DNA of 64,000 bases from Nocardioides potassii (GTDB lineage Bacteria > Actinomycetota > Actinomycetes > Propionibacteriales > Nocardioidaceae), in assembly GCF_021648885.1 (NCBI RefSeq), contig NZ_JAKJHZ010000001.1, positions 124,001 through 188,000 on the forward strand, in the 5' to 3' direction. A program made the position numbers and the translations under genes. The notes under the pieces were generated by a model. That model searched no databases and had not been told where the DNA came from. It worked only from the letters and a program-made list of their open reading frames with translations. Of the stretch, positions 21,768-30,377 are shown in pieces. Each line of letters starts with the position of its first letter. The first letter of the stretch is position 1.

Positions 21768-22616
21768 ATGCTGTCCGGTGTGAGTACGACGACCGCGACC
21801 CGGCGCGCGTGGTGGCAGCTGCCCGAGTCGCCGGTGCCCGGCGGCGTCCCGGAGCTCGCGAAGGCCCTGCTGTGGTTCGAGCTCGCGCTGGTCCTGCTCG
21901 TCTCCCTCGGCCGGTCGGCGGTCTACTCGGTCGTCAACCTCGTCGCCGCGCTCACCGCCCCCGGGCCGCTGTCGGCGCAGGGGGCGAACCTCAACAACTC
22001 GCTCGCTCCTCCCGACCGGCCCTGGCTGGACCTCACCTACCAGCTCCTGCGGATCGGCTTCGCGGTCGTGCCCGTCGCGCTGGCGGCGTACCTCCTCGTC
22101 CGCTCGGGCTCGCGGGTCAAGGACGTCTGGGCACGCGGGGGTGGCTGGGCGTCGGTGGGCGACCTCGGCCGCGGCGCGCTCCTCGCCGCGGGCGTCGGGT
22201 CCGTCGGCGTCGTGTTCTACCTCGCGACCTACGCGCTCGGCACCAACCTCACCGTCGTCGCCCAGTCGCTGCCGGGGGTCTGGTGGCAGGTGCCGGTGCT
22301 GGTGCTCGCCGCCGCGGAGAACGCCGTGCTCGAGGAGTTCGTCGTGCTCGGCTTCGTGCAGGTGCGGCTGCGCCAGATCGGGTTCGGCGACTCCGCCGCG
22401 ATCGGCCTGGCCGCGCTGCTGCGCGGCAGCTACCACCTCTACCAGGGCCTCGGCGGCTTCGTCGGGAACCTCGTGATGGGCCTGCTCTTCGGCTACCTGT
22501 TCCGCCGCTGGGGCCGGGTGATGCCGTTCGTGGTCGCCCACACCCTGCTCGACGTCGGGGCCTTCGTCGGGTACGCCGCCCTGGCGGGCCGGGTCGACTG
22601 GCTGCCCACCCTGTAG
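21768..22616 (+). CDS. CPBP (CAAX/Abi) family intramembrane metalloprotease
   Basis: About 282 residues with six or more membrane segments. The family signatures are present near the C-terminus: the EE pair in ENAVLEEFVVLGFVQVRLR, RGSYHLYQG with a catalytic-type His, and PFVVAHTLLD with the final His. Such proteins process or protect membrane proteins and include bacteriocin self-immunity factors; the substrate here is unknown. Start uncertain between ATG 21768 and GTG 21780. It converges on the DoxX gene across a strong hairpin. Confidence 0.82.
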   Translation: MLSGVSTTTATRRAWWQLPESPVPGGVPELAKALLWFELALVLLVSLGRSAVYSVVNLVAALTAPGPLSAQGANLNNSLAPPDRPWLDLTYQLLRIGFAVVPVALAAYLLVRSGSRVKDVWARGGGWASVGDLGRGALLAAGVGSVGVVFYLATYALGTNLTVVAQSLPGVWWQVPVLVLAAAENAVLEEFVVLGFVQVRLRQIGFGDSAAIGLAALLRGSYHLYQGLGGFVGNLVMGLLFGYLFRRWGRVMPFVVAHTLLDVGAFVGYAALAGRVDWLPTL

Positions 22617-22668
22617 CGGGACGTCATGCGGAGGGGGCAACCGCTCGTCCCGGACGGATGACGTCCCG
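22617..22668. terminator. bidirectional hairpin between CPBP and DoxX genes
   Basis: CGGGACGTCAT (22617-22627) pairs perfectly with 22658-22668 across a 30-nt loop; the arms abut the stop codons of both convergent genes. Confidence 0.65.
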
Positions 22669-22670
22669 GG

Positions 22671-23120
22671 CTACTCGTGGACGTCGACCTCCTCGGTCGC
22701 CAGCGCGTCGCGCCGCTGCTCCTCGCGCTTGCCGGCGCGGCGGCCGAGCAGTCCGCCGGCCCAGAGCGCCCACAGGACGAGCACCGGCTGGAAGAAGAGG
22801 CGGACGAACCGTGCCCGGTCGGTGTCGAGGCCGAAGGCGTCCGTGCCCTCGACGTACTGCGCGATGTTGCCCGGGAAGATCGCGACGAAGAAGGCCGCGA
22901 GCAGCGCGCCGATCGTGCGGCGGTGCTTCGGCAGGGCGACGAACGCGCCGCCCAGCGCGATCTCGACGACTCCTGAGCCGACGACCGTGAGGTCCTCGTC
23001 GATCGGGAACCAGTCGGGCACCTGCGCCTGGAACTCCTGGCGCTGCGTGGTCAGGTGCAGCACGCCCGCGCCCACCATCGCCGAGCCGAGCAGGACACGT
23101 CCGATCGTCTGGGCCTTCAT
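22671..23120 (-). CDS. DoxX family membrane protein
   Basis: A 149-residue protein with four predicted membrane segments: GRVLLGSAMVGAGVLHL, VVGSGVVEIALGGAFVAL, IGALLAAFFVAIFPGNIA and VRLFFQPVLVLWALWAGG. The layout and the first segment fit the DoxX/DoxD-like family, small quinone-related or redox membrane proteins of mostly unknown role. It starts 5 bases after the stop of the FAD-linked oxidase, so the two are surely cotranscribed and the protein could be a membrane partner of that enzyme. The C-terminus is charged and cytoplasmic. Confidence 0.82.
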   Translation of the reverse strand: MKAQTIGRVLLGSAMVGAGVLHLTTQRQEFQAQVPDWFPIDEDLTVVGSGVVEIALGGAFVALPKHRRTIGALLAAFFVAIFPGNIAQYVEGTDAFGLDTDRARFVRLFFQPVLVLWALWAGGLLGRRAGKREEQRRDALATEEVDVHE

Positions 23121-23125
23121 GGGGC

Positions 23126-24541
23126 TCAGCCTAGGCGCGGCAGCAGCACGCCCGGGTTCATCAGGCCCCGGGGGTCGAGGGCGGCCTTCACGGCTCGCAT
23201 CAGGTCCACCTCCACCGCGGACTTGTACGACGCCCCCGCGGCGGCCTTCGTCCGACCGAGCCCGTGCTCGGCGCTGATGGAGCCGTGGCCGGCGGCGACG
23301 GAGTCGTAGATCGCCGTGGAGAGGTCGTGCGCCGCGGCGCGGAGGTCGTCGTCCCCGCCCACCGGAGCGCTCAGGTTGTAGTGCAGGTTGCCGTCGCCGA
23401 CGTGGCCGTAGGTGACCGGCCGGACGCCGGGCAGGACCTCCTCGAGGATCGGCCCCATCGACGACGCCCACGACGCGAGCGACGCGATCGGCAGCGTGAC
23501 GTCGTGCTTGAGCGTCGCGCCCTCGACCTTCTGCGCCTCGGAGATCCCCTCGCGCAGCGCCCAGAGCGACGACCGCTGGGCCGGGCTGCCCGCGACGGCC
23601 GCGTCGGTGGCGAGACCGTCGTCGACGGCGGAGGTGAGGATCGCCTCCAGGGCGTCGTCGAGGCCGTCGTCGGACGCGGCGCCGGCGAGCTCGACCAGGA
23701 CGTACCAGTCGCTCGGCTCCGCGAGCGGGTCGCTCGCCCCGGGGAGGTGGGCGAGGACCAGGTCGAGCGCCTGGCGGTTGGCGATCTCGAAGGTCGCGAG
23801 GTGTGCCCCCGCGTGCTGCTGGGCGGTCCCGAGCAGCGACACCGCGGCCTCGACCGAGGGCACGGCGACCCAGGCCGTGGCGTGCCGCGGGGTGGCGGGG
23901 AACAGCCGCAGGACCGCGCCGGTGATGACGCCGAGCGTGCCCTCGGACCCGACGAAGAGGTCCTTGAGCGAGTAGCCCGTGTTGTCCTTGCGGAGCGCCC
24001 GCATCCCGTCCCAGACCCGGCCGTCGGGCAGCACGACCTCGAGTCCCAGCACCAGCTCGCGGGTCATCCCGTAGCGCAGGACCGCGGTGCCGCCGGCGTT
24101 CGTGGCGAGGTTGCCGCCGATCGTGCAGCTGCCCTCCGAGCCCAGCGACATCGGGAACAGCCGGTCGGCCTCCTCGGCCGCGACCTGGACGTCGGCGAGC
24201 ACCACGCCCGCGTCCACGGTGATCGTCCCCGCGACCGGGTCGACGTCGCGGATCGTCCGCATCCGCCCGAGAGAGAGCACCACGGAGGAGCCCGACGAGT
24301 CGGGGACGCCGCCGCCGACCAGTCCGGTGTTGCCGCCCTGCGGCACGACCGGGACGCCCGCCGCATGGCACGCGGCGAGGACGGCGGCCACCTCGTCCGT
24401 CGAGCCCGGCCGCACCACGGCGCGAGCCCGCCCGGCGTGCACGCCGGTCCAGTCGACGACGTACGCCGCCATGTCCGCCTCGTCGGTGAGGATGTGGCCG
24501 TCGCCGACGGCCGTGCGCAGCTGGTCGAGCAGGTCGGTCAA
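23126..24541 (-). CDS. FAD-linked oxidase (GlcD / D-lactate dehydrogenase type)
   Basis: A 471-residue flavoenzyme oxidising a 2-hydroxyacid such as glycolate or D-lactate. The N-terminal PCMH FAD domain shows VVPQGGNTGLVGGGVP and SLGSEGSCTIGGNLATNAGG; the C-terminal domain has YGHVGDGNLHYN and ISAEHGLGRTKA, the metal/substrate site of the GlcD family. I choose the TTG at 24541 because GGAGGAG lies 5 bases upstream of it; a start at 24628 would overlap the divergent neighbour and add a Pro-rich tail. Operon with the DoxX gene. The divergent D-2-hydroxyacid dehydrogenase next door suggests shared 2-hydroxyacid metabolism. Confidence 0.9.
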   Translation of the reverse strand: MTDLLDQLRTAVGDGHILTDEADMAAYVVDWTGVHAGRARAVVRPGSTDEVAAVLAACHAAGVPVVPQGGNTGLVGGGVPDSSGSSVVLSLGRMRTIRDVDPVAGTITVDAGVVLADVQVAAEEADRLFPMSLGSEGSCTIGGNLATNAGGTAVLRYGMTRELVLGLEVVLPDGRVWDGMRALRKDNTGYSLKDLFVGSEGTLGVITGAVLRLFPATPRHATAWVAVPSVEAAVSLLGTAQQHAGAHLATFEIANRQALDLVLAHLPGASDPLAEPSDWYVLVELAGAASDDGLDDALEAILTSAVDDGLATDAAVAGSPAQRSSLWALREGISEAQKVEGATLKHDVTLPIASLASWASSMGPILEEVLPGVRPVTYGHVGDGNLHYNLSAPVGGDDDLRAAAHDLSTAIYDSVAAGHGSISAEHGLGRTKAAAGASYKSAVEVDLMRAVKAALDPRGLMNPGVLLPRLG

Positions 24542-24611
24542 CGTCTCTCCTCCGGGGGGTGGAGGTGCCAGTCCATCACGGGGACGTGGTGGGGTCGGCG
24601 AGGATGTGGCG

Positions 24612-25550
24612 ATGAGCACCGACGCCAACCCCCCGGCCCGTGTCGTCCAGCTCGGCGGCCTGATGCCCTTCCTCCGCGAGTGGCTCGTGGAGCGGTACGA
24701 CGCCCCGCAGCTGGCGGACCTCGACGAGCCGGCCGAGATCGAGGTGGCGGTGGTCGGCGGTGGCGCGCCGGCGGGTGCGGCCGAGATGGACGCGCTGCCC
24801 GGGCTGAGGGCGATCGTGAACTTCGGGGTCGGCTACGACAACGTCGACGTCACCGAGGCCGCTCGTCGCGGCATCGTCGTCTCCAACACCCCCGACGTGC
24901 TGACCGACGCCGTGGCCGACGTGGCGATCTTCCTGGCCGTCGACCTGCTCCGCGGCCTCACGGCCGCCGACCGCTTCGTCCGCAGCGGCGCGTGGGGTCG
25001 GGGCGAACGGTTCCCGCTGACGCGCGACGTGCGCGGCGCCGTGGTCGGCGTGCTCGGACTCGGACGCATCGGCACGGCGACCGCCGAGCGGGCGGAGGCG
25101 TTCGGGGCCGAGGTCCACTACCACTCGCGCAGTCCGAAGGACGTCGCGTGGACCTACCACGACAGCCCCGCCGCCCTGGCCGCGGCGAGCGACGTGCTGG
25201 TCGTGCTCACACCCGGTGGCGAGGGGACCGAGCGCCTCGTCGACACGGCGGTCCTCGACGCCCTCGGGCCGGACGGCTACCTCGTCAACGTGGCCCGGGG
25301 CTCGGTGGTCGACGAGGAAGCACTGGTCGACGCGCTGGAGTCGGATCGCATCGCCGGCGCCGGCCTCGACGTCTTCTCCGACGAGCCCCACGTGCCGGAG
25401 GCCCTCCTCGGGCGTGACGACGTCGTGCTGCTGCCGCACGTCGGGAGCGCCACGACGCAGACCCGCGAGGCGATGGGCCGCGTCGTGCTGGACAACGTCG
25501 ACGCGTTCCTCGAGCGCGGGGAGCTCGTGACCCCGGTAGCACCGTCCTGA
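24612..25550 (+). CDS. D-isomer-specific 2-hydroxyacid dehydrogenase
   Basis: A 312-residue NAD(P)-dependent reductase of the phosphoglycerate/glyoxylate reductase family. The Rossmann fingerprint is VGVLGLGRIG (about 145-155), and the catalytic triad can be read as Arg in VNVARGSVVDE, Glu in DVFSDEP and His in LLPHVGSAT. FGVGYDNVDV is the substrate-loop signature. It interconverts a 2-oxoacid and a D-2-hydroxyacid; the exact substrate is not fixed by sequence. Divergently arranged with the FAD-linked 2-hydroxyacid oxidase, whose start is 70 bases away. Confidence 0.93.
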   Translation: MSTDANPPARVVQLGGLMPFLREWLVERYDAPQLADLDEPAEIEVAVVGGGAPAGAAEMDALPGLRAIVNFGVGYDNVDVTEAARRGIVVSNTPDVLTDAVADVAIFLAVDLLRGLTAADRFVRSGAWGRGERFPLTRDVRGAVVGVLGLGRIGTATAERAEAFGAEVHYHSRSPKDVAWTYHDSPAALAAASDVLVVLTPGGEGTERLVDTAVLDALGPDGYLVNVARGSVVDEEALVDALESDRIAGAGLDVFSDEPHVPEALLGRDDVVLLPHVGSATTQTREAMGRVVLDNVDAFLERGELVTPVAPS

Positions 25551-25636
25551 CGCCCGGTCCGGAACTCGCTCACGCGTTTCGTCGCGCCGGGGCCCCTGCA
25601 TCTGTTTGAGTTGGGGAGTGCCCGAAGGGGGCGAGG

Positions 25637-27460
25637 ATGGCGAGAACACTGGATGACGAGCCGCAGGGCGCGGTCTCGTTCGCCGATGAGCAGACACGGC
25701 AGCACCTCCAAGTGCTGGTCGAGAGCGTCGCGACCCTCGCCGGGTTCGAGCAGTCCGCGATCACGCTGCGCCGCAGCCACGACTTCCTGATCCTCGTCGC
25801 CGCGGGCGTGGCGGACGGCTTCGCCGGGACCCGCGTCCCGGTCGAGGCGATGGAGGAGGAGATGTCGCGCGCCGACGACTGGGGCGTGTGGCGCTTCGTC
25901 CCGCACGAGCGCGTCAGTGACGAGGTGCTGCCCTACAGCCACATCCCCGACGTCGTGCCGCTCGACGTCGAGGACGCGTGGCACCCGCTCGACATGCTCT
26001 TCGCGCCGCTCCACGACGACGACGGGGTGCTCCGCGGGATGCTGTCGGTCGACAGCCCGCGCAACGGTCGCAAGCCCGGCCCCGAGCAGATGAAGGTGCT
26101 CACCCAGTACGCCGGGGTGGCGCGCACCCTGGTGCTGCTCGCCCTGGAGCGCGAGAGCCTGGCCGAGCGCGTCCGGATCACCGACGAGGCCCGCGCGATC
26201 GTGCGCCAGGCGCTCGGCGAACCGTCGCTCGAGCTGGTGCTGGAGGCCTGCCGTTCCGCGGTCGTCGACTGCTTCCAGGCCGCGGGCATGTGGCTGACGG
26301 CCTTCCACGAGGACGGCGTGCACGCCACGACGTCGTACGCCGTCGGCAGCGACACGAGGCCTCCCTTCGAGGAGATCGACGACGTGGTGATCGGGCTCGC
26401 GCACCGCTACTGGGACGACCAGTACGTCGCCCACTTCTCGCCGGCGCACCCCAGCCAGCCCGGCCTCCCGGAGCCCGACGCGGAGCGACTGCTGGCGTTC
26501 CTGGAGCGCATCGGGATCGCGTCGGTCCTCTTCGTGCCGCTCGGTGCGGGACCCGAGTGCCTGGGGTTCCTGGTGCTGACCCGGGTCAGCGGCACCCCGG
26601 AGTGGACGGCCGTCGAGCGCGACGCTGCGCTCGAGATCGGCCGGGACCTGGGCCGTGCCGTCGCCAACACCCGCCAGCTCGCGCGTGAGCGCGCCGTCGC
26701 GGACCACCTGCGCCAGATCGACGGCTACCGGATCGAGATGGTCAACACCCTTGCGCACGAGCTGCGTACGCCGCTCTTCTCGATGACCGCCAACCTCGAG
26801 CTGCTCGACGTCGACAGCCTCGAGCCCGAGGACCAGCGCTCGGTCGCCGCCGCGAGCCGAGGGGCCGAGCGGATGCGGGTCGTCATCGAGGACCTCCTCA
26901 CCATGGCCCGGATCGCGGATCCCCAGCGCGAGTTCGTGCCCGAGCAGGTCGATCTGCGCCAGGTGCTGCTCGACGTCACCGAGGAGTGCCACCACGCGGC
27001 CGCCGCCAAGTCGCAGGAGTGCCGCATCGACACTCCCGACGAGCCCGTCCACGTGGCCGGCAACCCCCAGGAGCTGCACCGGATGCTCGCCAACCTCGCG
27101 AGCAACGCGATCAAGTACTCGCCGCGGGGCGCCGGGATCGACGTCCGCCTCGCCCGCGTCGACGGGCTGGTGCGGGTGTCGATCACCGACCCGGGCATCG
27201 GCATCTCCGAGCGCGACCGCGACCACCTGTTCCGCGAGTTCTTCCGCTCCACGAACCCGCAGGCGCTCTCCGTCCCGGGGACCGGCATGGGACTGGCGAT
27301 CGTCGATCGGATCGTGCGCCGCCACTCGGGTCACGTCGACGTCGTCTCCGAGCTCGGGGAGGGTACGACGGTCTCGGTCACGCTGCCCTCCCTCGACCCC
27401 TCCCTCGACCCCTCCCTCGAGACGGACGTCAGCGAAGTGTCAGGGTCGAAGCGGTCATAG
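25637..27460 (+). CDS. GAF-domain sensor histidine kinase
   Basis: A 607-residue soluble kinase without membrane segments. Two GAF-like sensor domains (about 15-180 and 190-345) precede a HisKA dimerisation helix with phospho-acceptor H374 in LAHELRTPL, and a HATPase domain with N-box LASNAIKYS, G1 DPGIGI and G2 GTGMGLAIV. The C-terminus carries a short tandem repeat (SLDPSLDPSL). It should phosphorylate a response regulator in response to a cytoplasmic or diffusible signal; no regulator gene lies nearby, so it is an orphan kinase here. The stop overlaps the convergent GNAT gene tail by 6 bases. Confidence 0.92.
   Translation: MARTLDDEPQGAVSFADEQTRQHLQVLVESVATLAGFEQSAITLRRSHDFLILVAAGVADGFAGTRVPVEAMEEEMSRADDWGVWRFVPHERVSDEVLPYSHIPDVVPLDVEDAWHPLDMLFAPLHDDDGVLRGMLSVDSPRNGRKPGPEQMKVLTQYAGVARTLVLLALERESLAERVRITDEARAIVRQALGEPSLELVLEACRSAVVDCFQAAGMWLTAFHEDGVHATTSYAVGSDTRPPFEEIDDVVIGLAHRYWDDQYVAHFSPAHPSQPGLPEPDAERLLAFLERIGIASVLFVPLGAGPECLGFLVLTRVSGTPEWTAVERDAALEIGRDLGRAVANTRQLARERAVADHLRQIDGYRIEMVNTLAHELRTPLFSMTANLELLDVDSLEPEDQRSVAAASRGAERMRVVIEDLLTMARIADPQREFVPEQVDLRQVLLDVTEECHHAAAAKSQECRIDTPDEPVHVAGNPQELHRMLANLASNAIKYSPRGAGIDVRLARVDGLVRVSITDPGIGISERDRDHLFREFFRSTNPQALSVPGTGMGLAIVDRIVRRHSGHVDVVSELGEGTTVSVTLPSLDPSLDPSLETDVSEVSGSKRS
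27386..27421 (+). repeat. three 12-bp tandem repeats in the kinase C-terminus
   Basis: CCCTCCCTCGAC occurs three times in a row (the last copy ends GAG), encoding repeated PSLD. It is in frame and close to the stop, so copy changes would only lengthen or shorten the tail. Confidence 0.75.
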
Positions 27461-27916
27461 CGCCAGCGTCATGAACGTGCTGTTCGGGTCGCTGACGTAC
27501 GAACCGAACGGCTCGCACGGCGCGAACCCGGCCGACGCGTAGAGCCTGCGCGCCGGCACGAAGAAGTCCATGCTGCCGGTCTCGAGCGAGACCCGCCCCA
27601 CCCCGCGCGACCGGGCGTCGTCGAGGACGTGCGCGAGCATCCGCCTCGCGATGCCGGTGCCCCGCAGCGCCGGGTCGGTGCGCATGCTCTTGAGCTCCTC
27701 GTGACTCCCGTCGAGCGGTGCCAGGGCCGCCGTGCCGACGAACCTCCCGTCTGCGTGCGCCACCCAGAGGCGTACGCCGTCACCCCGGAGCGCCGCGAGG
27801 TCGAGGGCGTGCCGGCTCTCGGGCGGCGCCGTCGGCTCCATGTCGTCGAGGTGCGCCTGCAGGAACTCCGCCAGCGCGGGGTCGGTGAAGTCGGCTCGGG
27901 AGATCGTCACGGCCAC
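27455..27916 (-). CDS. GNAT family N-acetyltransferase
   Basis: A 153-residue single GNAT domain. The acetyl-CoA site is SMRTDPALRGTGIARRML (R-G-T-G-I-A form of the Q/RxxGxG/A motif), followed by VSLETGSMDFFVPARRLYASAGF typical of the family. Acceptor unknown. GTG at 27916 (reading VAVTISRADF) is preferred; GTG at 27910 is possible. It converges on the histidine kinase, with tail-to-tail overlap, and is divergent from the hemerythrin gene. Confidence 0.85.
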   Translation of the reverse strand: MAVTISRADFTDPALAEFLQAHLDDMEPTAPPESRHALDLAALRGDGVRLWVAHADGRFVGTAALAPLDGSHEELKSMRTDPALRGTGIARRMLAHVLDDARSRGVGRVSLETGSMDFFVPARRLYASAGFAPCEPFGSYVSDPNSTFMTLAL

Positions 27917-28042
27917 CGAGCCATCCTCGTCGACGGGTGGGACGGAGACGTCTCGTGTCCCACCTGTCTGGTCCACGTACTGATCGGGCGGCGTGTGGGT
28001 ACACCTCCGGCGACACGTCCCCACCAGTCGGGAGGAACCCGC

Positions 28043-28543
28043 ATGTCCACAGACGCCATCGTCCTGCTGAAGGACGACCACAAGCGGATCCGCAAGGTGT
28101 TCCGCGACTTCCAGGGAGCCGGCGAGGACGCCACCGAGCGCAAGGGCCGGCTCGTGGACACGATGATCGAGCTGCTGACCCAGCACACCTACATCGAGAA
28201 CGAGGTCATGTACCCGCGGGTCCGCGAGCTGCTGCCCGACCTCGAGGACGACGTGCTCGAGTCCTACGAGGAGCACCACGTCGCCGACGTGCTGGTGATG
28301 GAGCTGTCGGGGATGAAGCCGACCGACGAGCGGTTCGACGCTAAGACCACCGTCCTCATCGAGAACGTGACCCACCACATCGAGGAGGAGGAGCAGGACT
28401 GGTTCCCGAAGGTGCGCGAGGGCCTCGGGCGCAAGCAGCTGCAGGAGATCGGCGCGGAGATGCTGGAGGCGAAGGAGAAGGCGCCGAAGCGCCCCTCGCA
28501 GCCGAGCGCACTCAAGAAGACGGTCGACGCCGTCCTCGACTGA
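28043..28543 (+). CDS. hemerythrin HHE domain protein
   Basis: A 166-residue four-helix-bundle protein. The di-iron ligand pattern is visible: H in LKDDHKRI, H and E in LLTQHTYIENEVMYP, H in YEEHHVADV, and H plus E in VTHHIEEEEQDWFP. Such proteins bind oxygen, NO or react with peroxides in the cytoplasm. The C-terminal tail is Lys/Pro-rich. GGGAGGA stands 7 bases before the ATG. Confidence 0.92.
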   Translation: MSTDAIVLLKDDHKRIRKVFRDFQGAGEDATERKGRLVDTMIELLTQHTYIENEVMYPRVRELLPDLEDDVLESYEEHHVADVLVMELSGMKPTDERFDAKTTVLIENVTHHIEEEEQDWFPKVREGLGRKQLQEIGAEMLEAKEKAPKRPSQPSALKKTVDAVLD

Positions 28544-28616
28544 CCTCACAGGGTGTGCCGCACCTGGGGAGGGTGCGGGCGTAGACGCGCCGTCCTGCGG
28601 GTGCCACGGTGTGCGC

Positions 28617-29999
28617 ATGACGCGGACGCTCGACGTGGACTACCTCGTGGTGGGGGCCGGCGCGATGGGGATGGGGTTCGCGGACACGCTGGTCGACCAC
28701 GACCCGACCGCGCGGGTGGCGATCGTGGACCGGCGCCACGGCGCGGGCGGTCACTGGCTCGAGGACTACCCGTTCGTCCGGCTCCACCAGGCGTCCAGCT
28801 TCTACGGCGTCGCCTCCTCGGTCCTCGCCGGTGGCCGCAGGCAGGACAGCGGCCCGGAGGCGGGGCTGCAGGTCCGCGCGTCGCAGCCGGAGATCGTGCA
28901 CTACTACGCGCAGCAGGTCGAGCGGATGCGCGCGACCGGCCGCGTCGAGGTGATGACGGGCTGTGACTACCGCGGTGACCGCACGATCGTCTCGCGGATC
29001 GCCGGCCGGGAGTGGGTCGTCCCCGACCGATGCCGGATCGTGAACGCCCACTACCTCGCGCCCAGCATCCCGGCGGAGACCTCCGCGCCCTTCGCGGTCG
29101 CCGACGACGCCCGCGTCGTGACGGTCAACGACGTCGTGCGGCTCGAGGAGGCGCCGAGCCAGTACGTCGTGGTCGGCTCGGGCAAGACCGCGACCGACGC
29201 GTGCGTGTGGCTGCTCGGGCAGGGCGTCGACCCGGGCGCCATCTGCTGGGTGCGCCCGCGCGAGCCGTGGATGCTCAACCGCGCGCTGATCCAGCCCGAC
29301 CCGGCGGTCTACCTCAACGTGCCCGCGGCGATGTTCGAGGCGGCCGCCGCCTCGTCCACGCTGGACGAGGTCTTCCTCCGGCTGGAGGAGTCGGGCGTGA
29401 TGCTGCGGATCGACCGGTCGCTCACCCCGACGATGGCCAAGGCGCCGACCCTCGGGCACTGGGAGCTCGAGCTGCTGCGGTCGATCGAGGACGTCGTACG
29501 GCATGGGCACCTGGCCGCGGTCTCCCGCGGCCGGCTCGAGTTCCGCGACGGCTCGTCGGTGCAGGTCGCCGACGACGCCGTCGTCGTGCACTGCGCGGCC
29601 GACGGGCTGAAGAACCCGCCACTAGTGCCGATCTGGCGCGATGACGACATCACCCTGCAGCCGGTGCGCGCCGGCTTCCCGTGCTTCGGCGCGGCGATCA
29701 CGGGCTACGTCGAGGCGACGCGTCACGACGACGCGGAGAAGAACCGGCTCTGCCCGCCGTCGCGCTACGGCAACTCGCTCGCCCAGTGGGCCGACATGAA
29801 CGTCCGCGGTGCCCGCGCCTCGATGGCGTTCGGTGCCGAGCCCGACATCGCCGAGTGGGCCAACACGGTCGCGGTGAACCCGGCACGGATCCCGCCGGAC
29901 CACCCCGGATCGCAAGCCCTGGACCTCGCGCGCGAGCGGCTGGCCGCCGCCACCGCGCCGGGGATCACGGCCCTCGCCGCGCTGGCGGCGCAGGGCTGA
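28617..29999 (+). CDS. FAD/NAD(P)-binding flavoprotein, monooxygenase-like
   Basis: A 460-residue flavoprotein. The FAD-binding Rossmann motif YLVVGAGAMGMGFADTL is at the N-terminus and a second dinucleotide fold YVVVGSGKTATDACVWLL near residue 185 should bind NAD(P). GGHWLEDYPFVRLHQ resembles the conserved region of class B flavin monooxygenases, although the canonical Baeyer-Villiger fingerprint is not seen. Substrate unknown. No operon partner: the next gene is convergent. ATG at 28617 is used, with GTG 28611 possible. Confidence 0.8.
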   Translation: MTRTLDVDYLVVGAGAMGMGFADTLVDHDPTARVAIVDRRHGAGGHWLEDYPFVRLHQASSFYGVASSVLAGGRRQDSGPEAGLQVRASQPEIVHYYAQQVERMRATGRVEVMTGCDYRGDRTIVSRIAGREWVVPDRCRIVNAHYLAPSIPAETSAPFAVADDARVVTVNDVVRLEEAPSQYVVVGSGKTATDACVWLLGQGVDPGAICWVRPREPWMLNRALIQPDPAVYLNVPAAMFEAAAASSTLDEVFLRLEESGVMLRIDRSLTPTMAKAPTLGHWELELLRSIEDVVRHGHLAAVSRGRLEFRDGSSVQVADDAVVVHCAADGLKNPPLVPIWRDDDITLQPVRAGFPCFGAAITGYVEATRHDDAEKNRLCPPSRYGNSLAQWADMNVRGARASMAFGAEPDIAEWANTVAVNPARIPPDHPGSQALDLARERLAAATAPGITALAALAAQG

Positions 30000-30009
30000 C
30001 CCGCGCCGG

Positions 30010-30303
30010 TCACGGTCGCGGGTTGGTCCGCGTCCACGGCCTGCTGTCGCGCTTCTGGCCCATCGCGGCGGCGCAGCGGGGGCACACCTGGCTGACGCGG
30101 TCGGCGTCGCGCCCCGTCGCGGGTTGCGCATCGACCCACTGGACGTGCGGGAAGCGGTGGAGACGTGCCCTGCTGAGCGGTACGCCGCACACGGTCTGGT
30201 TGGCGCCGCGGAGCCAGGCGTGGACCAGGCCGGCCGGCGCGCGGAAGCCGTCGGGGTCGGTCCACCGGTCCGTGGCGGCGACAGCCGCGTCCGTGGGGCG
30301 CAT
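30010..30303 (-). CDS. hypothetical protein with CxxC tail
   Basis: A 97-residue protein with three recognisable blocks: DRWTDPDGFRAPAGLVHAWL, ANQTVCGVPLSRARLHRFPH and VCPRCAAAMG. A single Cys in the middle and a CxxC near the end may bind zinc. This pattern recurs, as far as I remember, in uncharacterised actinobacterial proteins; no function is known to me. Coding is supported by the strong third-position GC and the composition. ATG at 30303 is chosen over an ATG at 30357 because the conserved-looking sequence begins there. Confidence 0.6.
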   Translation of the reverse strand: MRPTDAAVAATDRWTDPDGFRAPAGLVHAWLRGANQTVCGVPLSRARLHRFPHVQWVDAQPATGRDADRVSQVCPRCAAAMGQKRDSRPWTRTNPRP

Positions 30304-30377
30304 GTCCCGCAGTGCCCCCGCATCGCCTGACCCATGCCGGGTACGGCGTGGGGACACCGACCCACGGAGGTAGAGCC

